Origin: Rhodococcus sp. SMB37
GTDB taxonomy: Bacteria > Actinomycetota > Actinomycetes > Mycobacteriales > Mycobacteriaceae
Assembly (NCBI RefSeq): GCF_004345605.1
Contig: NZ_SLVY01000016.1
Span: forward strand, 62,001-126,000
Length of the DNA: 64,000 bases
Direction: 5' to 3'
In this document: positions 7,246 through 15,786 of the stretch, piece by piece
How the letters are laid out: every line of letters begins with the position of its first letter
How positions within the stretch are numbered: position 1 is the stretch's first letter
The notes under the pieces: generated by a model
The model's database searches: none
Told to the model about the DNA's origin: nothing
Seen by the model: the letters and a program-made list of their open reading frames with translations, nothing else
Program-made: the position numbers and the translations under genes

Positions 7246-8595
7246 GTGAATCCAACCCCAGAGCACACCGCGCACGACACCAAGGCTGCGCGCCGCGCCG
7301 GCGTCACCGCCTTCGTCGGCACCACGATCGAGTGGTTCGACTTCTACATCTACGGCACGGCGTCCGCACTGGTGCTGGGCAAGCTGTTCTTCCCCGACGT
7401 CTCCCCGGCAATCGGCACGCTGGCCGCATTCGCGACATTCGCCGTCGGGTTCATCGCACGACCACTTGGCGGCATCGTCTTCGGACACTTCGGCGACAAG
7501 TTCGGACGTAAGAACGCCGTCATCACCACCCTCGCGATCATGGGCATCGGAACCGTCGGTGTGGGCCTGCTGCCGACCTACGCCCAGATCGGTATCTGGG
7601 CGCCCATCCTCCTGGTCCTGTTGCGCGTACTGCAGGGCATCGCGATGGGCGGGGAATGGGGAGGTGCCGTCCTCATCGCCACGGAATTTGCCCCACCACG
7701 CAAGAAAGTGCTCTACGGCGCGTTCGCGCAGCAAGGTTCGCCTGTGGGCAATCTCCTTGCGACAGTGGCCTTCCTCGGCCTGACCGCGATGTCCGATGCC
7801 GCCTTCGAAGGCTGGGGTTGGCGAATCCCGTTCGTTGCCTCCGCCGCACTGGTCGTCGTGGCCCTCTACATCCGGCTGCGGATCCAGGAAACCCCCGAGA
7901 TGAAGGCGGCAGTCGAGTCCCAGGAGAAGAAGCGGCTTCCGCTCGCGGAGGTACTCAGCACGCACAAGACGGTCTTGCTGCTCGGCGTCGGTGCGGTGGT
8001 CGCAGGTGTGGCGATCACCTACGTCAAAACGACCTTCGCGCTGGCCTGGGCCACGACGGATCTCGGATTCGACCGAGGCGACTTCCTGCTCGTCATCACA
8101 GTTGCGCTGGTCGCGCAGGTCATCGTGCAGCCGTTCGGTGCCATCCTCGCAACCAGGATCGATGTGCGTCGAGCAGTGCTGTGGATGCTGATCCCCGAAC
8201 TCGTCGTCCTGCCGCTGATGTTCGTACTCATCCAGACCGGCTCGCTCACCTGGGCGATCATCGGCATGGTCCTCGCGACGGCGCCGCACGCGATGTACTA
8301 CGCGGCGCTGGCCGGCATCCTCGCGCAGGTGTTCCCCACCCACATTCGTTACACGGGGATCTCGCTGTCGTACCAGCTGTCGACGGCGATCTTCGCGGGC
8401 ACCGCTCCGATGGTCAGCCAATTCCTGCTCAATCGCACCGGCTCGATCTGGCCCGTCGTCGGACTCGGGCTCGGATACGTCCTGCTCTCGATGATCTGCA
8501 TGACCGCGCTTCTGCGTCGATCGGCCACCGCCTCCGGTGGCGACGCCGAGCCTGCGGACCCCGCACCCGCCCGCGCCCCCGCTGCCACGCACTGA
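7246..8595 (+). CDS. MFS transporter, metabolite:H+ symporter (MHS) family
   Basis: About 449 residues with 12 predicted membrane helices. The N-terminal AFVGTTIEWFDFYIYGTAS is the hallmark of the MHS family (shikimate, ProP and alpha-ketoglutarate type importers), followed by GHFGDKFGRKN (motif A). Members import organic acids or zwitterions with protons. The GTG at 7246 is chosen over the upstream in-frame codon at 7159 because GGAG lies 6 nt before it and the family N-terminus begins there. A short polar Ala/Pro-rich tail ends the protein. The acyl-CoA dehydrogenase and CoA-transferase genes follow closely, so it probably brings in the acid they process. Confidence 0.9.
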   Translation: MNPTPEHTAHDTKAARRAGVTAFVGTTIEWFDFYIYGTASALVLGKLFFPDVSPAIGTLAAFATFAVGFIARPLGGIVFGHFGDKFGRKNAVITTLAIMGIGTVGVGLLPTYAQIGIWAPILLVLLRVLQGIAMGGEWGGAVLIATEFAPPRKKVLYGAFAQQGSPVGNLLATVAFLGLTAMSDAAFEGWGWRIPFVASAALVVVALYIRLRIQETPEMKAAVESQEKKRLPLAEVLSTHKTVLLLGVGAVVAGVAITYVKTTFALAWATTDLGFDRGDFLLVITVALVAQVIVQPFGAILATRIDVRRAVLWMLIPELVVLPLMFVLIQTGSLTWAIIGMVLATAPHAMYYAALAGILAQVFPTHIRYTGISLSYQLSTAIFAGTAPMVSQFLLNRTGSIWPVVGLGLGYVLLSMICMTALLRRSATASGGDAEPADPAPARAPAATH

Positions 8596-8629
8596 CTTCC
8601 GCCGAGAACACACTGCCGAAAGGACGACA

Positions 8630-10336
8630 ATGAACTACGCACACGAGGACCCCGCACTCCGGGCAGTGCTGGACCGGTGGATCGACGAACCCGACCGCGA
8701 ACTCACCGAGCGTCTCCTCGACCGCTTGGGTGCCGACGCCGCACAGCGACTCGACGGCCTCGCCGCCACCGCGAACGCGAACCCCCCGACCCTGCGCCAG
8801 TACGACTGCGATGGCGAGCGCATCGACACCATCGACTACCACCCCGCATATCTGGATCTGTGCCGCGCCGCGTACTCGGAATACGGGCTCTCCGCCCTGT
8901 CGCATCGCCCCGTCCACGGCTGGACCGACGTGCCGCCGCACCTCGTCAAGTACCTTGCGTCGTACCTGTTCGTGCAGGCCGAGTTCGGGCTGGCCTGCCC
9001 GGTGTCGATGACCGACGCCGCCGCCCGCACGCTGCGCATGTTCGGCGATCCCGACGTGTTCGGCCCTTACATCGACGGGCTGACATCGACCGATCCGGCC
9101 GCCGCGCTGACCGGCGCGATGTTCATGACCGAGACGCAGGCCGGAACCGATATCGCGCAGACCGAGACCCGCGCCGAGCGCGACGGCACCGGATGGCGCC
9201 TGACGGGACGCAAATGGTTCGCATCCAACCCCGACGCCGACGTCATCGTCACACTCGCCCGTTTCCCGGGCGGCGCCGGGAACTCCACCCGCGGTGTGGG
9301 AATGTTCATGGTGCCCAAGCGACTTCCCGACGGGACCCGAAACTCGTACACGATCGACCGTCTCAAGGACAAACTCGGCACCCGCTCGATGCCCAGCGGC
9401 GAAGTCACACTGCACGGCGCCTACGCGCTGCAGGTCGGCGAACTCGACCGCGGCTTCCGGCAGATGACAGAGATGCTCAACACCTCCCGGCTCTCCAACG
9501 CGATGCGCTCGAGCGCACTCATGCGCCGCGCCGTGCGGGACGCGGTGGCGCACACACGGGTTCGCGAAGTATTCGGAAAGTCCCTGTTCGACCAGCCGCT
9601 CATGCGCGCGACACTGCTGCCGCTCGCCCTCGACGCCGAGGCAGCGCTCACGCTCGTCGCGTACAGCGGAGCCACCCTCGACCGCGCCGATCGCGGCGAC
9701 GACGTCGCCCGCAGCATCGTCCGGATCCTCACCCCCGTCGCGAAGCACTACATATGCAAGCGGGCACGCACCGTCACCGGCGAGGCGATGGAGGTACGCG
9801 GCGGCAGCGGCTACATCGAGGACCGGGTGTTCGCGCGGCTCGTCCGCGACTCGCACCTCGGATCGATCTGGGAGGGCTCGAGCAACGTCATCGCCCTCGA
9901 CGTGCTGCGTTCCATGCGTAAGAACGGCGCGCACCGCGACCTGGCGGCCGCAATGCGGACGATGCTCGACGCAGCCTCCGAGGAATGCGCGCCGGCCGTC
10001 GCCGACCTGCGCGAACGGTGGGATGTGATCGAAGAGCGCGGCGAGGAACTGCTCGCCGGCGACGACGTGCGCGCCCAGACCTTGTGCGCCGCCTACACCG
10101 ACGACCTGGCCCGCGCGGTGATGGCCACCCTGCTCGTCGACCTCGCGTCGCACAGCGCCGAGCACGGTCGCGGGCACCGGTCGCTGCTCGTCGCCAACGC
10201 CTATCTCACCGGGCTCCGCGGCGAACCGAACGCCGTTGCGCTCGCACACCTCGACGTCGTCGTCGACGGCACCCACATCGACCCGTCCCTCGCGCACGCC
10301 GCGGCACCGGACACACTGGCAGGAGCCCTGAAATGA
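8630..10336 (+). CDS. Acyl-CoA dehydrogenase (AidB-like, long form)
   Basis: 568 residues, longer than classical acyl-CoA dehydrogenases (about 380) and close to AidB-type proteins. FAD-binding and substrate-loop signatures are present: MTETQAGTDIAQTET (about 165-179), KWFASNPDAD, KLGTRSMPSGE, and EAMEVRGGSGYIED near residue 388. About 130 further residues follow the conserved core. It probably oxidises or reduces a 2,3 carbon-carbon bond of a CoA thioester made by the CoA-transferase gene, whose ATG overlaps its TGA. GAAAGGA lies 6 nt before the ATG at 8630. The combination of transferase, dehydrogenase and crotonase recalls CaiB/CaiA/CaiD of carnitine metabolism, but the substrate is not established. 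Confidence 0.88.
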   Translation: MNYAHEDPALRAVLDRWIDEPDRELTERLLDRLGADAAQRLDGLAATANANPPTLRQYDCDGERIDTIDYHPAYLDLCRAAYSEYGLSALSHRPVHGWTDVPPHLVKYLASYLFVQAEFGLACPVSMTDAAARTLRMFGDPDVFGPYIDGLTSTDPAAALTGAMFMTETQAGTDIAQTETRAERDGTGWRLTGRKWFASNPDADVIVTLARFPGGAGNSTRGVGMFMVPKRLPDGTRNSYTIDRLKDKLGTRSMPSGEVTLHGAYALQVGELDRGFRQMTEMLNTSRLSNAMRSSALMRRAVRDAVAHTRVREVFGKSLFDQPLMRATLLPLALDAEAALTLVAYSGATLDRADRGDDVARSIVRILTPVAKHYICKRARTVTGEAMEVRGGSGYIEDRVFARLVRDSHLGSIWEGSSNVIALDVLRSMRKNGAHRDLAAAMRTMLDAASEECAPAVADLRERWDVIEERGEELLAGDDVRAQTLCAAYTDDLARAVMATLLVDLASHSAEHGRGHRSLLVANAYLTGLRGEPNAVALAHLDVVVDGTHIDPSLAHAAAPDTLAGALK

Positions 10337-11505
10337 CCGAGAACCCGATCACCGGACCCGCCCCGCTCACCGGCGTCAAAGTTGTGGATCTGTCGAAGAT
10401 CCTCGCCGGGCCCTACGCGACGATGTCGTTCGCCGATCTCGGTGCCGAGGTCACCAAGGTCGAGCACCCCGAAGGCGGCGATCCGACGCGGATGTGGGGC
10501 CCGCCCTTCGTCGGCGACGACGCCACCTACTATCTCGCGGTCAACCGCGGCAAGAAGTCGGTGACCCTCGACCTGAAATCGGAGGAAGGGCAGCGGATCG
10601 TCCACCGGATGCTCGAGGACGCCGACGTCGTCGTCGAGAACTTCAAGCCGGGCAGCGGACTGCAGAGGATCTTCGACTACCGCGCACTGTCGGAACGGCA
10701 TCCGCACCTCGTCGTCCTGCACATTTCCGCGTTCGGCGACGAAGGGCCCCTGTCCGACCAGCCGGGCTACGACATGGTCGCCCAGGCAGCGGGCGGGCTG
10801 ATGTCGCTGACCGGCGAACCCGGCGGCGCACCCATGAAGTCCGGTTACGCGATGGGTGACCTCGGTGCGGCGCTGTTCGGTGTGATCGGTGTGCTCGCGG
10901 CGCTGGTCGAACGCGGCCGAACCGGACGCGGGCAGTACGTCACCACCTCGCTGTTCGAATGCCAGCTCGCGATGCACGTCAACTGGGCTACCAACTATTT
11001 CGCAACGAAGAAGCGCCCGCACGCTCTCGGCTCAGCGCATCCCAATCTCGCTCCCTACCAGGCATATCCGGCCAGCGACGGCTACTTCGTCGTCGCGGTC
11101 GGCAACGATTCTCTGTGGGACGACCTGTGCAAGGCGATGGGTCGCGCCGAACTCGCGACCGACCCACGGTTCCTCCGCAACCGAGACCGCATCGAGCACC
11201 GGGACGATCTCGAACAGGTGCTCACCGAGGTGTTCGCCGCGAACACCGTCGAGTACTGGTGCCGGGTGCTCGAGGAACACGCTGTGCCTGTCTCACCGAT
11301 CCGGCACCTCGACGAGATCTACGACGACCCGCACACCGCCGCGATCGGCATGATCGGCACCGTCGATCACGCGTCGGGTCCGCTCGAACAGATCGCGTTC
11401 CCCGTCAACTTCGGCGGAGTGCGACCCAGGCTGCGCTCGGCGCCACCGGCGCACGGCGAGCACACCGACGACGTGCTGGAGAAGTACCGCGCCGTCTCCG
11501 TCTGA
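10333..11505 (+). CDS. Class III CoA-transferase (CaiB/BaiF family)
   Basis: 390 residues. The family N-terminus GVKVVDLSKILAGPYATM, then LGAEVTKVEHPEGGDPTR, and NRGKKSVTLDLKSEEG (CoA-binding region) are typical. The conserved Asp of the stretch SGYAMGDLGAALFG (about residue 175) lies where class III transferases carry the acyl-anhydride nucleophile. The enzyme moves CoA from a donor thioester to a carboxylic acid. Its ATG overlaps the stop of the dehydrogenase gene (ATGA), so the two are translationally coupled. With the MHS importer and the opposite-strand crotonase it forms a CoA-dependent acid utilisation unit. Donor and acceptor are unknown. Confidence 0.9.
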   Translation: MTENPITGPAPLTGVKVVDLSKILAGPYATMSFADLGAEVTKVEHPEGGDPTRMWGPPFVGDDATYYLAVNRGKKSVTLDLKSEEGQRIVHRMLEDADVVVENFKPGSGLQRIFDYRALSERHPHLVVLHISAFGDEGPLSDQPGYDMVAQAAGGLMSLTGEPGGAPMKSGYAMGDLGAALFGVIGVLAALVERGRTGRGQYVTTSLFECQLAMHVNWATNYFATKKRPHALGSAHPNLAPYQAYPASDGYFVVAVGNDSLWDDLCKAMGRAELATDPRFLRNRDRIEHRDDLEQVLTEVFAANTVEYWCRVLEEHAVPVSPIRHLDEIYDDPHTAAIGMIGTVDHASGPLEQIAFPVNFGGVRPRLRSAPPAHGEHTDDVLEKYRAVSV

Positions 11506-11574
11506 CATTTGTCACGGTGATCTTGTGACAGCCGGGGATCGCGTCGCGCCCCGTGAACCACAAGACTTCCGATC

Positions 11575-12501
11575 ATGGAACACACAGAGGTCGCAGCCAT
11601 CGAGCTGCTCGACGTCGTCAAGAGTTTCCGACCCCGAGGCGGCGACGAGGTGCGCGCCGTCGACCACCTCGACCTGACCGTGCAGCGCGGCGAAGTCGTC
11701 GCGCTGCTCGGCCCCAACGGCGCCGGGAAGACCACCACCCTCGACATGGTGCTGGGCTTCACCGAACCCACCGCGGGGGTGGTGTCGGTGTTCGGGAAAC
11801 CGCCACGACACGCCATCGCCGCAGGCCAGGTATCTGCGGTGCTCCAGACCGGTGGGCTGCTGCGCGACCTCACCGTCCGCGAGACCGTTCAGATGATCGC
11901 GTCTACGTTTCCCGAGCACCGCGACGTCGACGAGGTCCTCGAACGGGCCGGGGTCACCGCACTCGCGGGCCGGATGGTGTCGAAATGCTCCGGTGGTGAA
12001 CAGCAGCGGCTGCGTTTCGCCCTTGCGCTGCTACCCGACCCCGACCTGATCGTCCTCGACGAACCGACCGCAGGGATGGACGTCGGAGCCCGCCGCGACT
12101 TCTGGTCGACCATGCACGCCGAGGCCGACGCCGGACGCACCGTCGTCTTCGCCACCCACTACCTCGAAGAAGCCGACTCCTTCGCCGACCGCATCGTCAT
12201 GATCGCCGACGGACGCGTCGTCGCCGACGGTCCGACATCCGAGATCCGTGCGTTCGCTGCGGGACGGATCGTCGCCGCCGACATCGGCCACGGACACGAA
12301 GACACGGTGCGCGCGGCGCTGGCGTCGCGCCCCGGTGTCGCCGACATCTCCGTGATGGGCAACCGGATCGAGATCAGGGCAACGGATTCCGACGAGGTGG
12401 CCCGCACACTACTCGTCGACCTCGGTGCCACAAATCTCGAAATCACCGGTGGTTCACTCGAAACCGCGTTCCTCACACTCACCGAGAAGGTGTCGGCATG
12501 A
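11575..12501 (+). CDS. ABC transporter ATP-binding protein (ABC-2/DrrA type)
   Basis: 308 residues. Walker A GPNGAGKTT at about 46-54, signature CSGGEQQRL near 138-146, Walker B LIVLDEPTAG near 158-167, and switch histidine in FATHYLEE (about H195). A C-terminal extension of about 90 residues resembles DrrA/NodI-type exporters. In place of the usual LSGG the signature reads CSGG. The permease gene overlaps its stop by 4 bp, and a sensor kinase and response regulator follow, so all four genes form one operon. The role is probably export or lipid/antibiotic response; the substrate is unknown. Confidence 0.93.
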   Translation: MEHTEVAAIELLDVVKSFRPRGGDEVRAVDHLDLTVQRGEVVALLGPNGAGKTTTLDMVLGFTEPTAGVVSVFGKPPRHAIAAGQVSAVLQTGGLLRDLTVRETVQMIASTFPEHRDVDEVLERAGVTALAGRMVSKCSGGEQQRLRFALALLPDPDLIVLDEPTAGMDVGARRDFWSTMHAEADAGRTVVFATHYLEEADSFADRIVMIADGRVVADGPTSEIRAFAAGRIVAADIGHGHEDTVRAALASRPGVADISVMGNRIEIRATDSDEVARTLLVDLGATNLEITGGSLETAFLTLTEKVSA

Positions 12502-13259
12502 CCACTACATTCATCCGCCTCGAATTGCGCCGCAAGTTCCGCGATTACGTGAGCGTCTTCTTCATCGCGATCCTGCCCGCATTCTTCTACATCATCTTCG
12601 GTGCGTCGCAGTCGTACGCATCCGAGTCGGCCGGCCACGGCAACGTCGCCATGTACATCATGATTTCGATGGCCGCGTACGGCGCCGTCACCGCGACCAC
12701 CGGCATCGGCGGGATGGCCGCGGTCGAGCGCATGCAGGGATGGGGACGTCAACTCGGTCTGACGCCGCTGACAGACGCCGGGTTCGTCGCGATGAAGGCG
12801 ACCGTCGCGCTGGTGTTCGCCGCGATCCCCATCGCTCTGATCTTCATCCTCGGTGTGTTCACAGGAGCGTCGGGGGAGTGGAGCGCCTGGATTCTGAGCT
12901 CGATCGCCGTGCTCGTCGGAGCGGCCGTGTTCTCCGTCTACGGACTGATGTTCGGCCTGGCATTCCGATCGGAGGCCGCTGTCGGCGCCGCGAGCGGCAG
13001 CCTGGTGGTCCTCGCGTTCCTCGGCAACATCTTCATCCCGCTGTCGGGCACCATGCTTGCCATCGCGAAGTTCACCCCGCTCTACGGCTACGTGGCACTC
13101 GCCCGGTATCCGCTGACCGAAGGCGTCCTGATCGACAGCAGCGGCAACCCCCTGCCTGCCGAGCCGCTGTGGGTACCGATGCTTAACTTGTCGGTGTGGG
13201 CAGTGATCTTCGTGATTCTCTCGACATACCTGGTGAAGCGAGGGCGGGGACGGCAGTGA
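12498..13259 (+). CDS. ABC-2 type transporter permease
   Basis: 253 residues with six predicted membrane helices, starting with FIRLELRRKFRDYVSVFFIAI, the normal entry of ABC-2 permeases. It overlaps the ATPase gene by 4 bp (ATGA) and is followed 7 bp later by the histidine kinase gene. Together with the ATPase it should form an inner-membrane exporter made of two permease and two ATPase subunits. No substrate-binding protein is present, which fits export. Confidence 0.9.
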   Translation: MTTTFIRLELRRKFRDYVSVFFIAILPAFFYIIFGASQSYASESAGHGNVAMYIMISMAAYGAVTATTGIGGMAAVERMQGWGRQLGLTPLTDAGFVAMKATVALVFAAIPIALIFILGVFTGASGEWSAWILSSIAVLVGAAVFSVYGLMFGLAFRSEAAVGAASGSLVVLAFLGNIFIPLSGTMLAIAKFTPLYGYVALARYPLTEGVLIDSSGNPLPAEPLWVPMLNLSVWAVIFVILSTYLVKRGRGRQ

Positions 13260-13266
13260 CAGGGGG

Positions 13267-14364
13267 ATGACAGTGACAGGCAAGCGACCGACAGACCCCC
13301 CAGGGGAAGACCCGTGGATCCGGTTCGGATGGTTCATGGCAACCGTCTGGCTCCTGTTCCTGATCTACCCGCTGGCCGAGGTGCTGACCACGGGATCGGC
13401 ACTCGGCAAGACCCTCGGCACGGTCGGTATCGCCGCATTCGCAGTCGTCTACGTCCACGGATTTCGTGCGCTCTACAAGGAGCTTGCGCCCTCACGGATC
13501 GCGGCGATCCACCTGCCGCTGCTCGTCCTCTTGATCTGCGCAGTGGGCCTGCACATCGGTCCGGGTGCACTGGGCATGGGTGCGTTCGTCGTGTCATTTG
13601 CGATGTTCACGCTGACGTTCGTGCCCAGGATGATCGTCCTCGCTGTCGTCACCACCGCATGCCTTCTGGTGCCGTGGTTCAACGGCACCCTTCGTGACGA
13701 CTTCTTCTACACGCTGATCGTGGTGCTGGTGGGCGCGATCACCGCGGTGATCCGCACCGTCGGGGACCGCGACGACGAATACAACGCACTGCGCAACGAA
13801 CTCGTGATCGCCGACGAGCGCGACCGGGTCGCCCGCGACGTGCACGACGTCCTCGGACACAGCCTCACCGCGGTCACCGTGAAAGCGGAACTCGCCGAAC
13901 GCCTCATCGACATCGACCCGGAACGCGCCAAAGCGGAACTCGCCGCGATCCGCGCGCTCACCCGCGAAGCCCTGGGCGAAGTGCGGGCCACCGTCACCGG
14001 GCTGCGTGTCGCGCGGCTCGCCGACGAACTCGACCGCGCTCGCACCGCACTCGACGACGCCGGCATCCGCGTCGAACTGCGCGGCGACGCGTCGGTCGTC
14101 GACCCCCGATACCGTCTCGTGCTCGGCTGGGTGCTGCGGGAAGCGGTCACCAACGTGGTCCGGCACAGCAACGCCCTCACCTGCGTGATCGACCTCGGCG
14201 GAGAATCGTTGAACGTCGTCGACGACGGTGTGGGCATCGACGGCAGCCGCGACGGCAACGGCCTGCGAGGGCTCCGCGACCGGGTTCGTTCGACCGGGGG
14301 GAAATTCACACTCGGCGCAGGGCCCGACGGCGCAGGCACAGACCTGAAAGTGGTGTTCGGATGA
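13267..14364 (+). CDS. Sensor histidine kinase, NarL/DesK-type (HisKA_3)
   Basis: 365 residues. Residues about 20-165 hold five or six membrane helices with very short loops, so sensing is probably intramembrane. DERDRVARDVHDVLGHSLT carries the phospho-accepting H193 of the HisKA_3 family. The ATPase domain at about 270-365 has the N-box (EAVTNVVRHSNA) and the G motif (DDGVGIDG, then GNGLRGLRDRV). AGGGGG lies just before the ATG. The response regulator overlaps by 4 bp. A kinase of this type beside an ABC-2 exporter often controls that exporter in response to envelope stress or lipid state. Confidence 0.92.
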   Translation: MTVTGKRPTDPPGEDPWIRFGWFMATVWLLFLIYPLAEVLTTGSALGKTLGTVGIAAFAVVYVHGFRALYKELAPSRIAAIHLPLLVLLICAVGLHIGPGALGMGAFVVSFAMFTLTFVPRMIVLAVVTTACLLVPWFNGTLRDDFFYTLIVVLVGAITAVIRTVGDRDDEYNALRNELVIADERDRVARDVHDVLGHSLTAVTVKAELAERLIDIDPERAKAELAAIRALTREALGEVRATVTGLRVARLADELDRARTALDDAGIRVELRGDASVVDPRYRLVLGWVLREAVTNVVRHSNALTCVIDLGGESLNVVDDGVGIDGSRDGNGLRGLRDRVRSTGGKFTLGAGPDGAGTDLKVVFG

Positions 14365-14966
14365 TTCGCGTATTGCTGGCCGACGACCAGGCCCTCGTCC
14401 GCGGTGCGCTGGCAGCGTTGCTCGGCCTCGAAGGCGACCTCGACGTCGTCGCCGAAGTGGGGCGAGGCGACGAAGTTCTCGACGCGGCACGGTCGAGCAA
14501 CGCCGAGGTGTGCCTGCTCGACATCGAAATGCCGGGACTCGACGGTATCGAGGTGGCCGGGAAACTCGCCCGCGAGCTCCCCGACGTGCGGTCGCTGATC
14601 GTCACCACCTTCGGCCGCCCCGGCTACCTGCGCTCCGCGCTCGAAGCGGGTGCGTCGGGGTTCGTCGTCAAAGACACCCCCGCCACCGAACTCGCCGAAG
14701 CGGTGAGGCGAGTTCGGCGAGGCGAACGTGTCGTGGATCCGGCTCTGGCCGCCGAGTCCATCGCCGGAGGCAACAATCCTCTCACCGACCGCGAGCGGGA
14801 CGTGCTGCGCGCGGCGTTGGACGGTGTGCCCGTCGCCGCCATCGCATCCGCTGTGCACTTGTCGCAGGGGACGGTGCGCAACTACCTGTCGTCGGCGATC
14901 GGGAAGACAGGAACGGCGACGAGGGTCGAAGCGGCCCGTCGAGCCCAGCAGAACGGGTGGATCTGA
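14361..14966 (+). CDS. Response regulator, NarL/LuxR family
   Basis: 201 residues. The receiver domain (about 1-120) has the acidic pair near D8/D9, phospho-acceptor D54 in LLDIEMPGLDG and K104 in FVVKD. The LuxR-type helix-turn-helix at about 138-198 reads LTDRERDVLRAALDG, then VHLSQGTVRNYLSSAIGKTG. It is the partner of the kinase gene, which it overlaps by 4 bp. It probably regulates the exporter operon. The gene ends 9 bp from the convergent SDR gene and no hairpin is seen between them. Confidence 0.93.
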   Translation: MIRVLLADDQALVRGALAALLGLEGDLDVVAEVGRGDEVLDAARSSNAEVCLLDIEMPGLDGIEVAGKLARELPDVRSLIVTTFGRPGYLRSALEAGASGFVVKDTPATELAEAVRRVRRGERVVDPALAAESIAGGNNPLTDRERDVLRAALDGVPVAAIASAVHLSQGTVRNYLSSAIGKTGTATRVEAARRAQQNGWI

Positions 14967-14975
14967 GCCGGATCG

Positions 14976-15731
14976 CTAGGTGTTGCGTCCGCCGTTGACG
15001 CCGATGATCTGGCCGGTGATGTAGCTCGCGCCGTCGCTGGCGAGGAACGAGGTGGTCGCGGCGATGTCCTCCGCCGTCCCGACACGGCCCACCGGTGTGC
15101 GCGCGATCTGGTCTTCCACCGAGATCAGGCCCTGACCTGCGTGGTCGCGCATCATCGGGGTGTCGATGAATCCCGGCGGAATCGTGTTGACGGTGATGCC
15201 GTGCTTCGAGAATTCGAGCGCGAGCGACTTCGTCAGGCCGATCACCGCCGACTTCGAGGACACGTACGCCGACATTCCCGCCACACCGCTGTGTGCACTC
15301 GACGACGAGATATTGACGATTCGGCCCCACCCGGTGTCGATCATGTGCGGCAGCACAGCCTGGCAGCAGTCGAACGTACCCGTGAGGTTGACGGCGTGCA
15401 CCGTGTCCCATACCTCGCGGGTGACCTCGAGGGCCGGGCCGGCGATGGTGACGCCTGCGCTGTTGACGAGGATCTGGGGGACGCCCAGCCGGGTCTTCAC
15501 CTCATCGACACCGGCGTCGATGGCGGCGCGGTCGGTCACATCGACCGGCACCCCGATGGCGGTTCCGCCCTCTGACTCGATCTGCGCGGCAGCCGCTTTC
15601 GCGCTGTCGCCGTCGCGGTCGAACAGGGCCACCGGGTTGCCGTCGGCGGCGAGCCGGCGACCGATGGCCAGTCCGATGCCGGAGCCTCCGCCGGTGACGA
15701 TTGCTATCCGGGACTTCTGTGATGCAGTCAT
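14976..15731 (-). CDS. Short-chain dehydrogenase/reductase
   Basis: 251 residues of classical SDR. Cofactor motif TGGGSGIG at about 13-20, an acidic residue near D38 favouring NAD+, NSAG at 90-93, catalytic serines at 142-145, and YVSSK with Y156 and K160. The ATG at 15731 is chosen because AGTGGGAAC precedes it and it yields the usual N-terminus. It is the third gene of a minus-strand operon behind the isomerase-like and flavoprotein genes, with 55 bp between it and the flavoprotein gene. It probably oxidises a hydroxy acid or alcohol intermediate of the same unknown pathway. Confidence 0.9.
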   Translation of the reverse strand: MTASQKSRIAIVTGGGSGIGLAIGRRLAADGNPVALFDRDGDSAKAAAAQIESEGGTAIGVPVDVTDRAAIDAGVDEVKTRLGVPQILVNSAGVTIAGPALEVTREVWDTVHAVNLTGTFDCCQAVLPHMIDTGWGRIVNISSSSAHSGVAGMSAYVSSKSAVIGLTKSLALEFSKHGITVNTIPPGFIDTPMMRDHAGQGLISVEDQIARTPVGRVGTAEDIAATTSFLASDGASYITGQIIGVNGGRNT

Positions 15732-15786
15732 GTTCCCACTTTCGCTGAGTTCTCGCGTGATTGAATCCGTCGGTGTAGCAGGATGT

